From Thermoleptolyngbya sichuanensis A183 (GTDB taxonomy: Bacteria > Cyanobacteriota > Cyanobacteriia > Elainellales > Elainellaceae): DNA of 64,000 bases. Position 1 is the first letter of the stretch. The number at the start of each line of letters is the position of its first letter. Where the stretch lies: positions 744,001-808,000 of the forward strand of contig NZ_CP053661.1 of the NCBI RefSeq assembly GCF_013177315.1, in the 5' to 3' direction. The position numbers were made by a program, and so were the translations under genes. Below are positions 48,908 to 56,558 of the stretch, in pieces. The notes under the pieces are model-generated. The model ran no database searches, was not told the DNA's origin, and saw only the letters and a list, made by a program, of their open reading frames with translations.

Positions 48908-49080
48908 AGAAGAACACCTGCTCTTGGAGAAATTTTGTAGCCAATCTTTTGGACAAGGCTGACCGAAAGCAAAACCAGAATTGGGCGAGCCAGCACGGCG
49001 TTACCTTAGGAGCGCACGGGCTTTGGAAAGGGCATCAGCGGGTCGCGGTTAAGCGTGAACGAAAATTGACGAAGCGATTT

Positions 49081-49104
49081 TTTGTATATCGAACGGTCGT
49101 TATT
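49081..49104. promoter_or_regulatory. TetR-type operator candidate near LuxR gene
   Basis: TTTGTATATCGAACGGTCGTTATT, abbreviated here to its key parts TATATC...GTTATT, shares 19 of 24 bases with the operator of the TetR gene (50691-50714), in the same orientation. A partner palindrome CAATCGAACGATTG lies just to the right. It sits 178 bp upstream of the LuxR-type gene on that gene's own coding strand. Confidence 0.45.
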
Positions 49105-49595
49105 TCTAGCATCGACAATCGAACGATTGACATGCAAATCGAGACGCACAAACAAACTCCTCTGCAAGTTCTCTACAAGTTAGAGAGTGTCAGCAAGTCA
49201 TGCAAACCTCTCTAGACAGCCGTTACTGCGTACACCCATCTCGATTGTTTGCATAAGGCCCCGAAAGATCCCCCCAGGTTCTCCTTACCAAGGGGGACTT
49301 CCGATGGTAAGAGGGACTTCCGATCCCGTTCTCCCCGCTTTGGGTCACTCTGGGTTCGGCTCCGGTTCCCCCTTACTTAAGGGAGGTTAAGGGGGGAGCA
49401 AAGCATCGCCGCTCAAGCATAGAAGACTGTGTGTACACAGTAGCTAGACGGTGGGGAAAGGGGGGGTGGCCAAGATTTCCAGGAGGCGAATCAGTGTTGA
49501 TAGAAGTACGGACTGAACACGACTCTCGAACAAGTATCAGACTCTTGAGGCGCGGGCATTAACCCGGTTCCTTAACCAACTTCTTGAAAGCTTGT

Positions 49596-49725
49596 ACTTA
49601 AAAGCTCGGGCACCTCGAAAAATTCAGATCCTCTTGAGAATGGCTACGAGAAAAGGAGGGTTTCAGACTCCTAAAATTCTCAATAAGGCAACTAATCGAG
49701 GTGTCCGTTCGCACTTAAAAGCTCG
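49596..49725. ncRNA. nested palindromic element, candidate structured RNA or miniature mobile element
   Basis: Three nested perfect arms: CACCTCGA with TCGAGGTG (49611-49618, 49696-49703), TTGAGAAT with ATTCTCAA (49634-49641, 49676-49683) and AGGAG with CTCCT (49654-49658, 49668-49672). Perfect 13-bp direct repeats ACTTAAAAGCTCG flank it (49596-49608 and 49713-49725). It could be transcribed as a folded RNA, or be a miniature insertion with a 13-bp target duplication. No known RNA family recognised. Confidence 0.4.
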
Positions 49726-49946
49726 TTAACTTGAAGGTTGATTGACCCGTCGCAGTCCAGTTAGGCAAAACCCAGGCCGGAGCGATCGCCAGGACAATTT
49801 ATATCGAACAGGAGTTATAAAACAATATAGGCGCATTGTTTCAATTTGTCACTCCCTTTTTGAAAAAATTCAGACAAACCACAGGCGGCCATGTTTAGCC
49901 CCAAACTCCACCACCGCAGAAGGTTTCAAGGACGCTTGAGGGTGGC

Positions 49947-50660
49947 TTAGTTGCGCTCCTCCTGGCCCACCAGCGCGGCTGTGTCCAGTTCTTTGCTCAG
50001 CTTTTTTTCTAGGGTTTGCTTAAGGGCTTGGTCAGGGATTTCAACGGGGGGTTCAACAGGAGGTTCAACGGAGGGTTCAGTGGGGGCGGCTTGCTTGGAC
50101 GCGAGATAGGCTTGCAGCATTTCACCGAGCAGCGCGGCCTGGCGCGGGATCGACGTGCGATCGCCCACATACAATCGCCGCAGCAGCAGTCCATCTACAA
50201 AATTGCCCAAAAAGCGCACCAGTTCAATGTCATCAATGCCGAGACAGTGCATTATGCCCTGCTCTGTACCCTCCACCGAGCCTTGCAGCGTTTCGTTGCA
50301 GTTCACCTCTTCCAGGCTGAGTTGGCGGGCAAAGTCCAGCATCATCAGCGTCTGGTGCTGAAAGTATTCCTCCCGCTCCGCCAATAGCTCAAACCCCACC
50401 CTGAGACGCTCTGAAACGCTCTCCAGGTGGGCAGTGCGGGACATAAACTCGAAGGAGTCCTGTTCGCAAACAAAACCCACAAGCTGCTCGAACAGGCTTT
50501 CCTTGCTGGGAAAGTAGTGATAGAGCGTGCCCGTAGAAACCCCGACACGCTGAGCGATTTGTCGCATGGTGACTGCGTTGTAGCCCTTCTCAGCAATCAC
50601 CTCAAAGCATTTGCTCAGCAGCTCTTTGCGATATTCTTCGTGGTCAACAATCTTTGGCAT
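49947..50660 (-). CDS. TetR/AcrR family regulator
   Basis: 237 residues. The N-terminal HTH is typical: IAEKGYNAVTMRQIAQRVGVSTGTLYHYFPSKESLFEQLV (about 23-60). The remainder is the ligand-binding helical domain, ending in a proline- and valine-rich repeat (EPSVEPPVEPPVE) and an acidic coiled tail. The ligand is unknown. An imperfect 20-bp palindrome upstream (50695-50714) suggests autoregulation. Confidence 0.92.
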   Translation of the reverse strand: MPKIVDHEEYRKELLSKCFEVIAEKGYNAVTMRQIAQRVGVSTGTLYHYFPSKESLFEQLVGFVCEQDSFEFMSRTAHLESVSERLRVGFELLAEREEYFQHQTLMMLDFARQLSLEEVNCNETLQGSVEGTEQGIMHCLGIDDIELVRFLGNFVDGLLLRRLYVGDRTSIPRQAALLGEMLQAYLASKQAAPTEPSVEPPVEPPVEIPDQALKQTLEKKLSKELDTAALVGQEERN

Positions 50661-50690
50661 TGACTAAAGTGGGGGATTCAAAACCAGTCT

Positions 50691-50714
50691 TTTGTATATC
50701 AAGCGTTCGATATA
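50691..50714. promoter_or_regulatory. TetR operator candidate, autoregulatory
   Basis: Imperfect palindrome TATATC...GATATA (50695-50714), 16 of 20 bases symmetric, with TTTG before it, about 35 bp upstream of the TetR start. The rest of the 50661-51041 interval shows no gene. Confidence 0.5.
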
Positions 50715-51041
50715 TTTATCGTAGTCCCTTGAATGGCTCGGTTTGTTTCCTTCAGGCCATCAACGGCCTCGGATGCTTACGGAAGAAAAGCCGGGCGATC
50801 GCAACTCGACGCGGCTTCCATAAAAGACTCATGTGATAAGCCTAGCGCGATTAGCCAGAAGCACAAAGCAGGAAACCAGGACAAAGATTCGGAATAAACA
50901 ACGATTGACATCGATTATGACTCTATCCTGCTGCTCAGAAACTGGCTTAAGCTAGCTTAAATAAAAGCATCGAGCAGATTTGGCTATGTCTATGACGATT
51001 TCTGTCCGATGCTCTGAATTTTTGTGGGACTTACGCTGGGT

Positions 51042-51809
51042 TTAGTTGGGGAGGCGATCGCACCTTTCTCGATCATGCTCACAGATAAACGCTCGATACG
51101 CCTCCCGCTCGGTGCTAAACGAGCGAGTTTCCCCTCGACGGGTGCAGTCTGCCTGTTCCCAATAGCGCAGATAATATTGCCTGCTTGATGCCTGGAAGAT
51201 AGCGTAGTTCCAGCGGCTGCTGGCGGAACCCGTGGAGACGCGACGTTCGCCGCTGCGGGGGTTCATCAGGTCTGCACAGTCGTTCCCGCCGCTTCTGTTG
51301 GCGCTGCTGCGGGCGGTGCTGGAGGCTGTTGTGCTGCGTCCTGTGGGGGCGGCGCTCGTCTGGGGGTGGGATGGGCTGGACTGGCGGAATCCGGCGGTGG
51401 CGCGATCCCAGTCGAGCGGCTGGGCACGGGCGACCTGCTGAGCGGCAGCGGCTTGCTGGGCCTGGGCGATCGCCCCTGCACATTCTGGCGTATTGCTCAG
51501 GTCAAAGCTGCTGCGGAGGGTCTGGTATTCCTGAAGCTGCCGACGATAGCGAACCCATTGCTCTCGCAGGGCGGGCGCGGTGCTGGGCGATCCGATCAGC
51601 AAGTTCACCGCGTAAATTGCCTGACTCCAGTCGTTGAGGCACACGGCCTGTTGCAGCATAGCCTGGGCCATCTCTGGACTCACGGACTGGCTGGTGGTTT
51701 GGGCGGTGGCAGCCCATTCGCGGGGTGGCGAAACCAGGGCGATCGATGAGGCGGAAAAAACAGTCAGTGCAAACCAGCGGAGCGGTTGATGAAGCTGGGA
51801 AAAACGCAT
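51042..51809 (-). CDS. secreted hypothetical protein
   Basis: 255 residues from ATG 51809 (frame opens at 51878). A signal-like hydrophobic N-terminus (WFALTVFSASSIALVSPP) precedes a helical segment, a low-complexity Ala/Ser/Gln/Pro-rich middle and a C-terminal domain with four cysteines (CADLMNP, QADCTRRGE, CEHDRERCDRL) and aromatic residues. Probably exported with disulfides. No family recognised. Confidence 0.65.
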   Translation of the reverse strand: MRFSQLHQPLRWFALTVFSASSIALVSPPREWAATAQTTSQSVSPEMAQAMLQQAVCLNDWSQAIYAVNLLIGSPSTAPALREQWVRYRRQLQEYQTLRSSFDLSNTPECAGAIAQAQQAAAAQQVARAQPLDWDRATAGFRQSSPSHPQTSAAPTGRSTTASSTARSSANRSGGNDCADLMNPRSGERRVSTGSASSRWNYAIFQASSRQYYLRYWEQADCTRRGETRSFSTEREAYRAFICEHDRERCDRLPN

Positions 51810-52049
51810 AGAACTTTGTGAAAATAGCAACCCTGAAGCAGCAGTTTCAAAACAGCAGGAGTCCTGAAACGATTGCAACAGCTAATCCGAGGCTAGCTGT
51901 TGCAGGAAAACAAGTGCCTGACGGAATCTACGGAGAGGATTCCGAGAAAATGCGATTACTCGGTGTTTTTGGGGACTTGCGGCGCAGGATTGCAAAAATC
52001 GGGTGGAGTTTTGCCAGGGGCGATCGCTAGATTGAGCTAAGTTTAGTCA

Positions 52050-52170
52050 AGTTTTTGGCAAATTCTCGGCAGGTTCTCGGCCAGGTTTTGGCAAATTCTT
52101 GGCAAGTTCTTGGCAAACTCTCGGCAAATTTTCGGCAAACTCTCGGCAAATTTTCGGCAAATTTTCGGCA
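52050..52170. repeat. 11 x 11-bp tandem array ending at the start codon
   Basis: Exactly eleven consecutive 11-bp units (consensus AATTCTCGGCA, variants at a few positions) run from 52050 to 52170, and the next three bases are the ATG of the AraC-methyltransferase gene. No Shine-Dalgarno sequence precedes that ATG. Confidence 0.98.
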
Positions 52171-53127
52171 ATGAACACGCGCCAACCCCATCCAATCTCG
52201 GTCGCCGGATCAGTCGCAGGATCGGTTGCCGGAGACGATCTGGACGACTATCAGCGCATTGCAGCGGCGATCGCCTTTTTGCGGGCGCACCGGGTCGAAC
52301 AGCCCGACCTGGCCGCCGTAGCCCAGCATCTCCACCTCAGCGAATCCCATGTGCAGCGGCTATTTACTCGCTGGGCAGGCATCAGCCCCAAACGCTTTTT
52401 GCAATATCTGACGCTGGAATATGCCAAGTCCAAAATTGCGGAAACCGAGAACCTGCTGGACTTGAGCCTGGAAGCGGGGCTGTCGAGTCCGGGGCGGCTG
52501 CATGACCTGTTTGTGTCGCTGGAGGCAATGTCACCCGGAGAATATAAGGCCGGCGGCGCAGGACTGGAAATCGTCTACGGTATTCACCCGACGCGGTTTG
52601 GACGGGCGCTGGTGGCGATGACCCCACGGGGCCTATGCAATTTACTGTTTTTGGATGGGTTGGACGCTGCCGAGTCCGCTGGGGAAGCGGAACTGCGACG
52701 GCTTTGGCCGAATGCCGCACTGCGCTACGACCCCACCGCGACCCAGACCGTGGGCGATCGCCTCTTGAACCCGCTCGACAACCCCAAGCCCATCAGCCTG
52801 TGGGTCAAGGGCACCAATTTTCAAATTCAGGTGTGGCGATCGCTGCTCCAGCTTCCCCCCGGCAGCCTGGCCACCTATCGGCAAATCGCCCAGCACCTCG
52901 GTCGCCCCACCGCCAGCCGCGCCGTCGGCAACGCCATCGGCAGCAACCCCGTAGCGCTGCTGATTCCCTGCCATCGTGTCATCCGCGAGTCGGGCGAGCT
53001 GGGCGGCTATCGTTGGGGGCTGTCGCGCAAGTCGGCCTTGCTGAGTTGGGAAGCCAGCCAAACGGATTCTGAAGCAGGACTGACGCAGCAAGACCCCCAG
53101 CCCCCCACCGCTAATCTGCCCTGCTAA
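52171..53127 (+). CDS. AraC-type HTH / O6-alkylguanine-DNA alkyltransferase fusion (Ada-like)
   Basis: 318 residues from ATG 52171. An N-terminal AraC HTH (LAAVAQHLHLSESHVQRLFTRWAG ... PKRFLQYLTLEYAK) is followed by the methyltransferase with active-site cysteine in IPCHRVIRESGELGGY (Cys about 267). It repairs O6-methylguanine. Unlike E. coli Ada it lacks the N-terminal zinc domain that repairs phosphotriesters and triggers activation, so any regulatory role is uncertain. The leader consists of an 11-bp tandem array; the N-terminus has a short SVAG repeat. Confidence 0.88.
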   Translation: MNTRQPHPISVAGSVAGSVAGDDLDDYQRIAAAIAFLRAHRVEQPDLAAVAQHLHLSESHVQRLFTRWAGISPKRFLQYLTLEYAKSKIAETENLLDLSLEAGLSSPGRLHDLFVSLEAMSPGEYKAGGAGLEIVYGIHPTRFGRALVAMTPRGLCNLLFLDGLDAAESAGEAELRRLWPNAALRYDPTATQTVGDRLLNPLDNPKPISLWVKGTNFQIQVWRSLLQLPPGSLATYRQIAQHLGRPTASRAVGNAIGSNPVALLIPCHRVIRESGELGGYRWGLSRKSALLSWEASQTDSEAGLTQQDPQPPTANLPC

Positions 53128-53306
53128 TCTACACCTGGAATAAAATTGAGGAATTGCGTGGGGGTAAATATCGCTGGCTAAGTATTCTGCAATGCTCATG
53201 AAATGCTCATGAAATGCTTGTGCAACGCAGCGGGAGTCCTGCGCTGCAATTCAGGTTTCTAAAGGGGCGATCGCCCTTCTTTTGCCCAAAACGCTCAATA
53301 AAATGT

Positions 53307-53376
53307 CTGACCTCTACAAACTGACCTCTGCAAACTGACCTCTGCAAACTGACCTCTGCAAACTGTCCTCTGCAAC
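53307..53376. repeat. 5 x 14-bp tandem array ending at the start codon
   Basis: Five 14-bp units (CTGACCTCTGCAAA, first and last with substitutions) end exactly where the ATG of the GNAT gene begins (53377). Replaces the ribosome-binding region. Confidence 0.98.
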
Positions 53377-53877
53377 ATGCCCTCTTCCGACGCTGCCTTC
53401 GAGTTCAAGCCCATTGATCTGGCGAAACACCATCAGGTGTGTGTGCAGTTCAGGGCGGATGCGTTTGTGTGCAGCTTTGGGTCGGCGGAGCGGTTTTACG
53501 AGCCAAATGGAGCCGGGGCCGTGCAGTATTTGCGGTGGCTGGAGCAGCGGATTGCGGAGTTGCCCGACGGCTGCGTGCATTTGTGGAAAACCGGGCAAAT
53601 TATTGGGCAAATCGAGCTAGGCTGCTGGAAGCGCGATGCCAGCGTGGGCTATGTGAATTTGTTTTATCTGGCTCCAGAATATCGGGGACAAGGGCTGGGG
53701 GCACGGCTGGATGAATACGCGACTCAGTTCTTTGGGCAGCACGGCTATGGCCGGGCCCGCCTCAGCGCCAGTCCGACCAATCTGGCGGCGATCGCCTTCT
53801 ACCAAAAGCGCGGCTGGGTCGATCTGGGGCAGCGCCGCGACATGCCAGACACCCATTATTTTGAAAAGGTTTACTGA
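53377..53877 (+). CDS. GNAT family N-acetyltransferase
   Basis: 166 residues. The acetyl-CoA loop YRGQGLGARLDEYATQFF is near residue 107, and the ending ASPTNLAAIAFYQKRGW is typical. Substrate unknown. It follows the Ada-like gene on the same strand after about 250 bp. Its leader is a tandem array, so its translation signal is unusual. Confidence 0.87.
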   Translation: MPSSDAAFEFKPIDLAKHHQVCVQFRADAFVCSFGSAERFYEPNGAGAVQYLRWLEQRIAELPDGCVHLWKTGQIIGQIELGCWKRDASVGYVNLFYLAPEYRGQGLGARLDEYATQFFGQHGYGRARLSASPTNLAAIAFYQKRGWVDLGQRRDMPDTHYFEKVY

Positions 53878-53983
53878 GAAGGGTTACTAAAACGGCGAAT
53901 AACGGTATTCCGAGACACCTTTTCGTTAGGCTAGAGGGTGCGACTTAATCTCTTCTTAACCCGTCGCAACCAGAGGAACTGCC

Positions 53984-55687
53984 GTGGCCGTCAAGTCAAA
54001 CCTGCTGAAACCGAATCGCCTGCCAATGCCGGGGCTGCATCGGCTGCGGGCCTATCGCCGCGACTGGCTGCGGGGCGATGTGCTGGCGGGGGCAACAGTG
54101 GCGGCCTACCTGATTCCCCAGTGCATGGCCTATGGCGAACTGGCGGGCGTGGGGCCAGTGGCGGGGCTGTGGGCCATTTTGCCACCCATGCTGATTTACG
54201 CCGTTTTGGGGTCGTCGCCCCAGCTTTCCGTCGGGCCGGAATCCACAACCGCCGTAATGACCGCAGCGGCGATCGCCCCTCTATTAGCCAGCTCGCCCCA
54301 GAGTTATCCCACCCTGGCGGCACTGCTGGCGCTGCTGGTGGGGCTGGTGTGCATAGCGGGTTCGCTGCTGCGGCTGGGCTTTTTGGCCAACCTGCTCTCC
54401 AAGCCGATTTTGATTGGCTACATGGCCGGCGTGGCGCTGATCATGATCGGCGGGCAGTTGGGCAAAATCAGCGGCGTGGCCATCCAGTCGGACAACGTGT
54501 TTGGCCAGTTTGGCGAATTTTTCAGCCAGCTTGACCAGATTCATCGACCCACGTTTCTCCTGTCGCTGCTGGTGCTGGCGTTTTTGTTTGGCATCCAGCG
54601 GCGGTGGCGCACGGCTCCGGGGCCGCTGCTGGCGGTGCTGCTGGCGACAACGGCGGTGGCGCTGCTGGATCTAGAGCGACAGGGCCTGGCCGTGGTAGGC
54701 GAAATTCCCGCCGGATTGCCGCATCTGGCGCTGCCCCTGGCCAGCCTGTCGGAACTGCCTTCGCTGCTAGGGGCGGCGGTGGGGATTGCGGTGGTGGGCT
54801 ACTCGGACAACGTGCTGACGGCCCGCGCCTTCGCCACGCGCAACGGCTACGAAATTAACGCAAATCAGGAATTGCTGGCGCTGGGCGCGGCCAACCTGGG
54901 CACAGGGCTGATGCAGGGCTTCCCCGTCAGCAGCAGCGGCAGCCGCACGGTAATTGGCGATTCCCTGGGCAGCAAGTCGCAGTTGTTTTCGCTGGTGGCC
55001 TTCGGAGTCGTTATTGTTGTACTCCTATTTTTGCGGCCGCTGCTGGCGCTGTTTCCCAAGGCGGCGCTGGGGGCAATCGTGATTTATGCCGCCACCAAGC
55101 TGATTGAAATTCCCGAACTGAAGCGGCTGAGGCGGTTTCGCCAGAGCGAGTTTTTGCTGGCGATCGCCACTTTATTCGGCGTATTGCTCACGGATATTTT
55201 GGTCGGCGTGGCGATCGCCGTCGGGCTATCGGTGATCGACCTGTTTGCCCGCATCACGCGGCCCCACGATGCCGTTTTGGGAACCGTGCCCGATGTGCCT
55301 GGCCTGCACGACATCGACGACTGGCCCGGCGCAGTCACGATTCCTGGTCTGGTCATCTATCGCTACGATGCGCCGCTCTGCTTTGCCAACGCCGAAGACT
55401 TCAAGCAGCGGGCCCTGGGGGCGATCGCCGCAGAGCGGGTTCCCGTCGAGTGGTTTGTGCTGAACACGGAGGCGATCGCCGAAATCGACATCACCGCCGC
55501 CGACATGCTCTCGGAATTTTGCGACGAGCTAGCCAGCCGCCACATCACCTTCGCCTTGGCGCGGGTGAAGCAAGACCTCTACGCCCAACTGCGGCGATCG
55601 GGGCTGCTGGAGAAAATCGGAGCCGACCGAATTTACCTGACGCTACACACGGCGATCGCCGGATTTGAGGGCAGAAAGAGCCGCTAA
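53984..55687 (+). CDS. SulP family anion transporter with STAS domain
   Basis: 567 residues, GTG start with an AGAGG ribosome site. About 12 membrane helices with the SulP signature in the first part (AYLIPQCMAYGELAGVGPVAGLW). Then come GYSDNVLTARAFA and SSSGSRTVIGDSLGSKSQ, followed by a cytoplasmic STAS domain (from about 450; EIDITAADM). Likely transports sulfate or another oxyanion; differs from the BicA bicarbonate branch. About 106 bp after the GNAT gene. Confidence 0.9.
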   Translation: MAVKSNLLKPNRLPMPGLHRLRAYRRDWLRGDVLAGATVAAYLIPQCMAYGELAGVGPVAGLWAILPPMLIYAVLGSSPQLSVGPESTTAVMTAAAIAPLLASSPQSYPTLAALLALLVGLVCIAGSLLRLGFLANLLSKPILIGYMAGVALIMIGGQLGKISGVAIQSDNVFGQFGEFFSQLDQIHRPTFLLSLLVLAFLFGIQRRWRTAPGPLLAVLLATTAVALLDLERQGLAVVGEIPAGLPHLALPLASLSELPSLLGAAVGIAVVGYSDNVLTARAFATRNGYEINANQELLALGAANLGTGLMQGFPVSSSGSRTVIGDSLGSKSQLFSLVAFGVVIVVLLFLRPLLALFPKAALGAIVIYAATKLIEIPELKRLRRFRQSEFLLAIATLFGVLLTDILVGVAIAVGLSVIDLFARITRPHDAVLGTVPDVPGLHDIDDWPGAVTIPGLVIYRYDAPLCFANAEDFKQRALGAIAAERVPVEWFVLNTEAIAEIDITAADMLSEFCDELASRHITFALARVKQDLYAQLRRSGLLEKIGADRIYLTLHTAIAGFEGRKSR

Positions 55688-55909
55688 TCCGTAGGGTGCT
55701 GTTGTTGATATCAAGTTACAGAAATTTGGAGAATTTTTGGGGTTTGATACTTGCGTTCTACGAGAGTTTGGTCTGTCGTATCTGGCACTGGAATTAAATT
55801 CTCTCAGTTCCAGTAGAGGTTGTCCGGTTCAGGGTGAAGGCTCTGATTAGCCGTGTAACCAGCACGAACTAACCAGCTAACCTAACTCCTGTCGGGGCAG
55901 GAGCCAAGC

Positions 55910-55928
55910 TTTGATGATTATCATTCGC
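55910..55928. promoter_or_regulatory. Fur-box candidate
   Basis: TTTGATGATTATCATTCGC matches 14 of 19 positions of the Fur consensus, with a continuous 12-base core ATGATTATCATT. It lies about 130 bp upstream of the small gene at 56057. No other gene is near on the plus strand. Confidence 0.4.
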
Positions 55929-56056
55929 CTCGCAAGTGCTGACAAGTGGTTGGGAAACCGCCACACCCTGAGCCTTTCCCTCCCATCGGATGCCTTTCCG
56001 GTGGGTAACCTGTTTGTTTCCCAAACCCGCTTCCAATCACAAGCGAGGAAAAGCCT

Positions 56057-56392
56057 ATGTCTCCCGAACGCAACGACGGGCTGCACGCGCAGCAACCCGT
56101 TTTCGCTGCGGATTTTTCTGCAAGTTCCGCAAGTTCCGCAGCCAACTCCACTGACCGCGCAACCGCCAGCGTTTCTGTAACCCCGCCCATGTCCGAATCC
56201 CACGGCGGCGCGGCTCCCCGGTCTTCCCTGGACGAGCGCCCGCAGGTCTGAATCATCGGCACACGCGACCAAGTCATTCACCTGATGAACGAGTTCTACG
56301 TGAAAAAGATCGCAAACGATCGGGTAAAGTTCACGCCCATCGTACCCGCGCCCTTTGCCAAAGATAAGTTCATGACGGTGCTGGTGCGCTAG
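56057..56392 (+). pseudogene. small conserved gene with in-frame TGA
   Basis: ATG with a GAGGA ribosome site starts a 64-residue reading (polar, Ala/Ser-rich, ending DERPQV) that stops at TGA 56249-56251. The same frame then continues with protein-like sequence for 46 more codons (IIGTRDQVIHLMNEFYVKKIAND ... VPAPFAK) to a TAG at 56390. The second half resembles a motif I recall in small cyanobacterial proteins (xIGTRxxVxHxxxEFYV). So the TGA is probably a nonsense mutation, for example from TGG, or else a readthrough codon. Two shorter proteins are another possibility. Confidence 0.6.
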
Positions 56393-56558
56393 GCAGCAAA
56401 TTGGGGATGACGGGGGCAGGAGCGTTCGAGCCTGCTCCCTCGCCCTTCTTGGTCAGAGCAATAGAAGCAGTAAGAGCAACAAGAGCAGAACCAGGTCTTG
56501 CAGAATTCGTTACCCTTTCGTTGCTCTGTCGCTAACGTATCTTGTTGGACTACCAGCC

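Larger units (their letters stand above)
48908..49946. other. 1-kb non-coding region
   Basis: No gene with family resemblance on either strand; the frame 48949-49215 is an unsupported stretch. Contents: an operator-like sequence (49081-49104), a diverged C-rich repeat (49269-49400) and a nested palindromic element between direct repeats (49596-49725). Confidence 0.6.

Noticed and set aside
48949-49215. 88-residue frame in the non-coding kilobase
   Set aside because: Begins with TTG without a ribosome site and has no recognisable domain; kept as unassigned.
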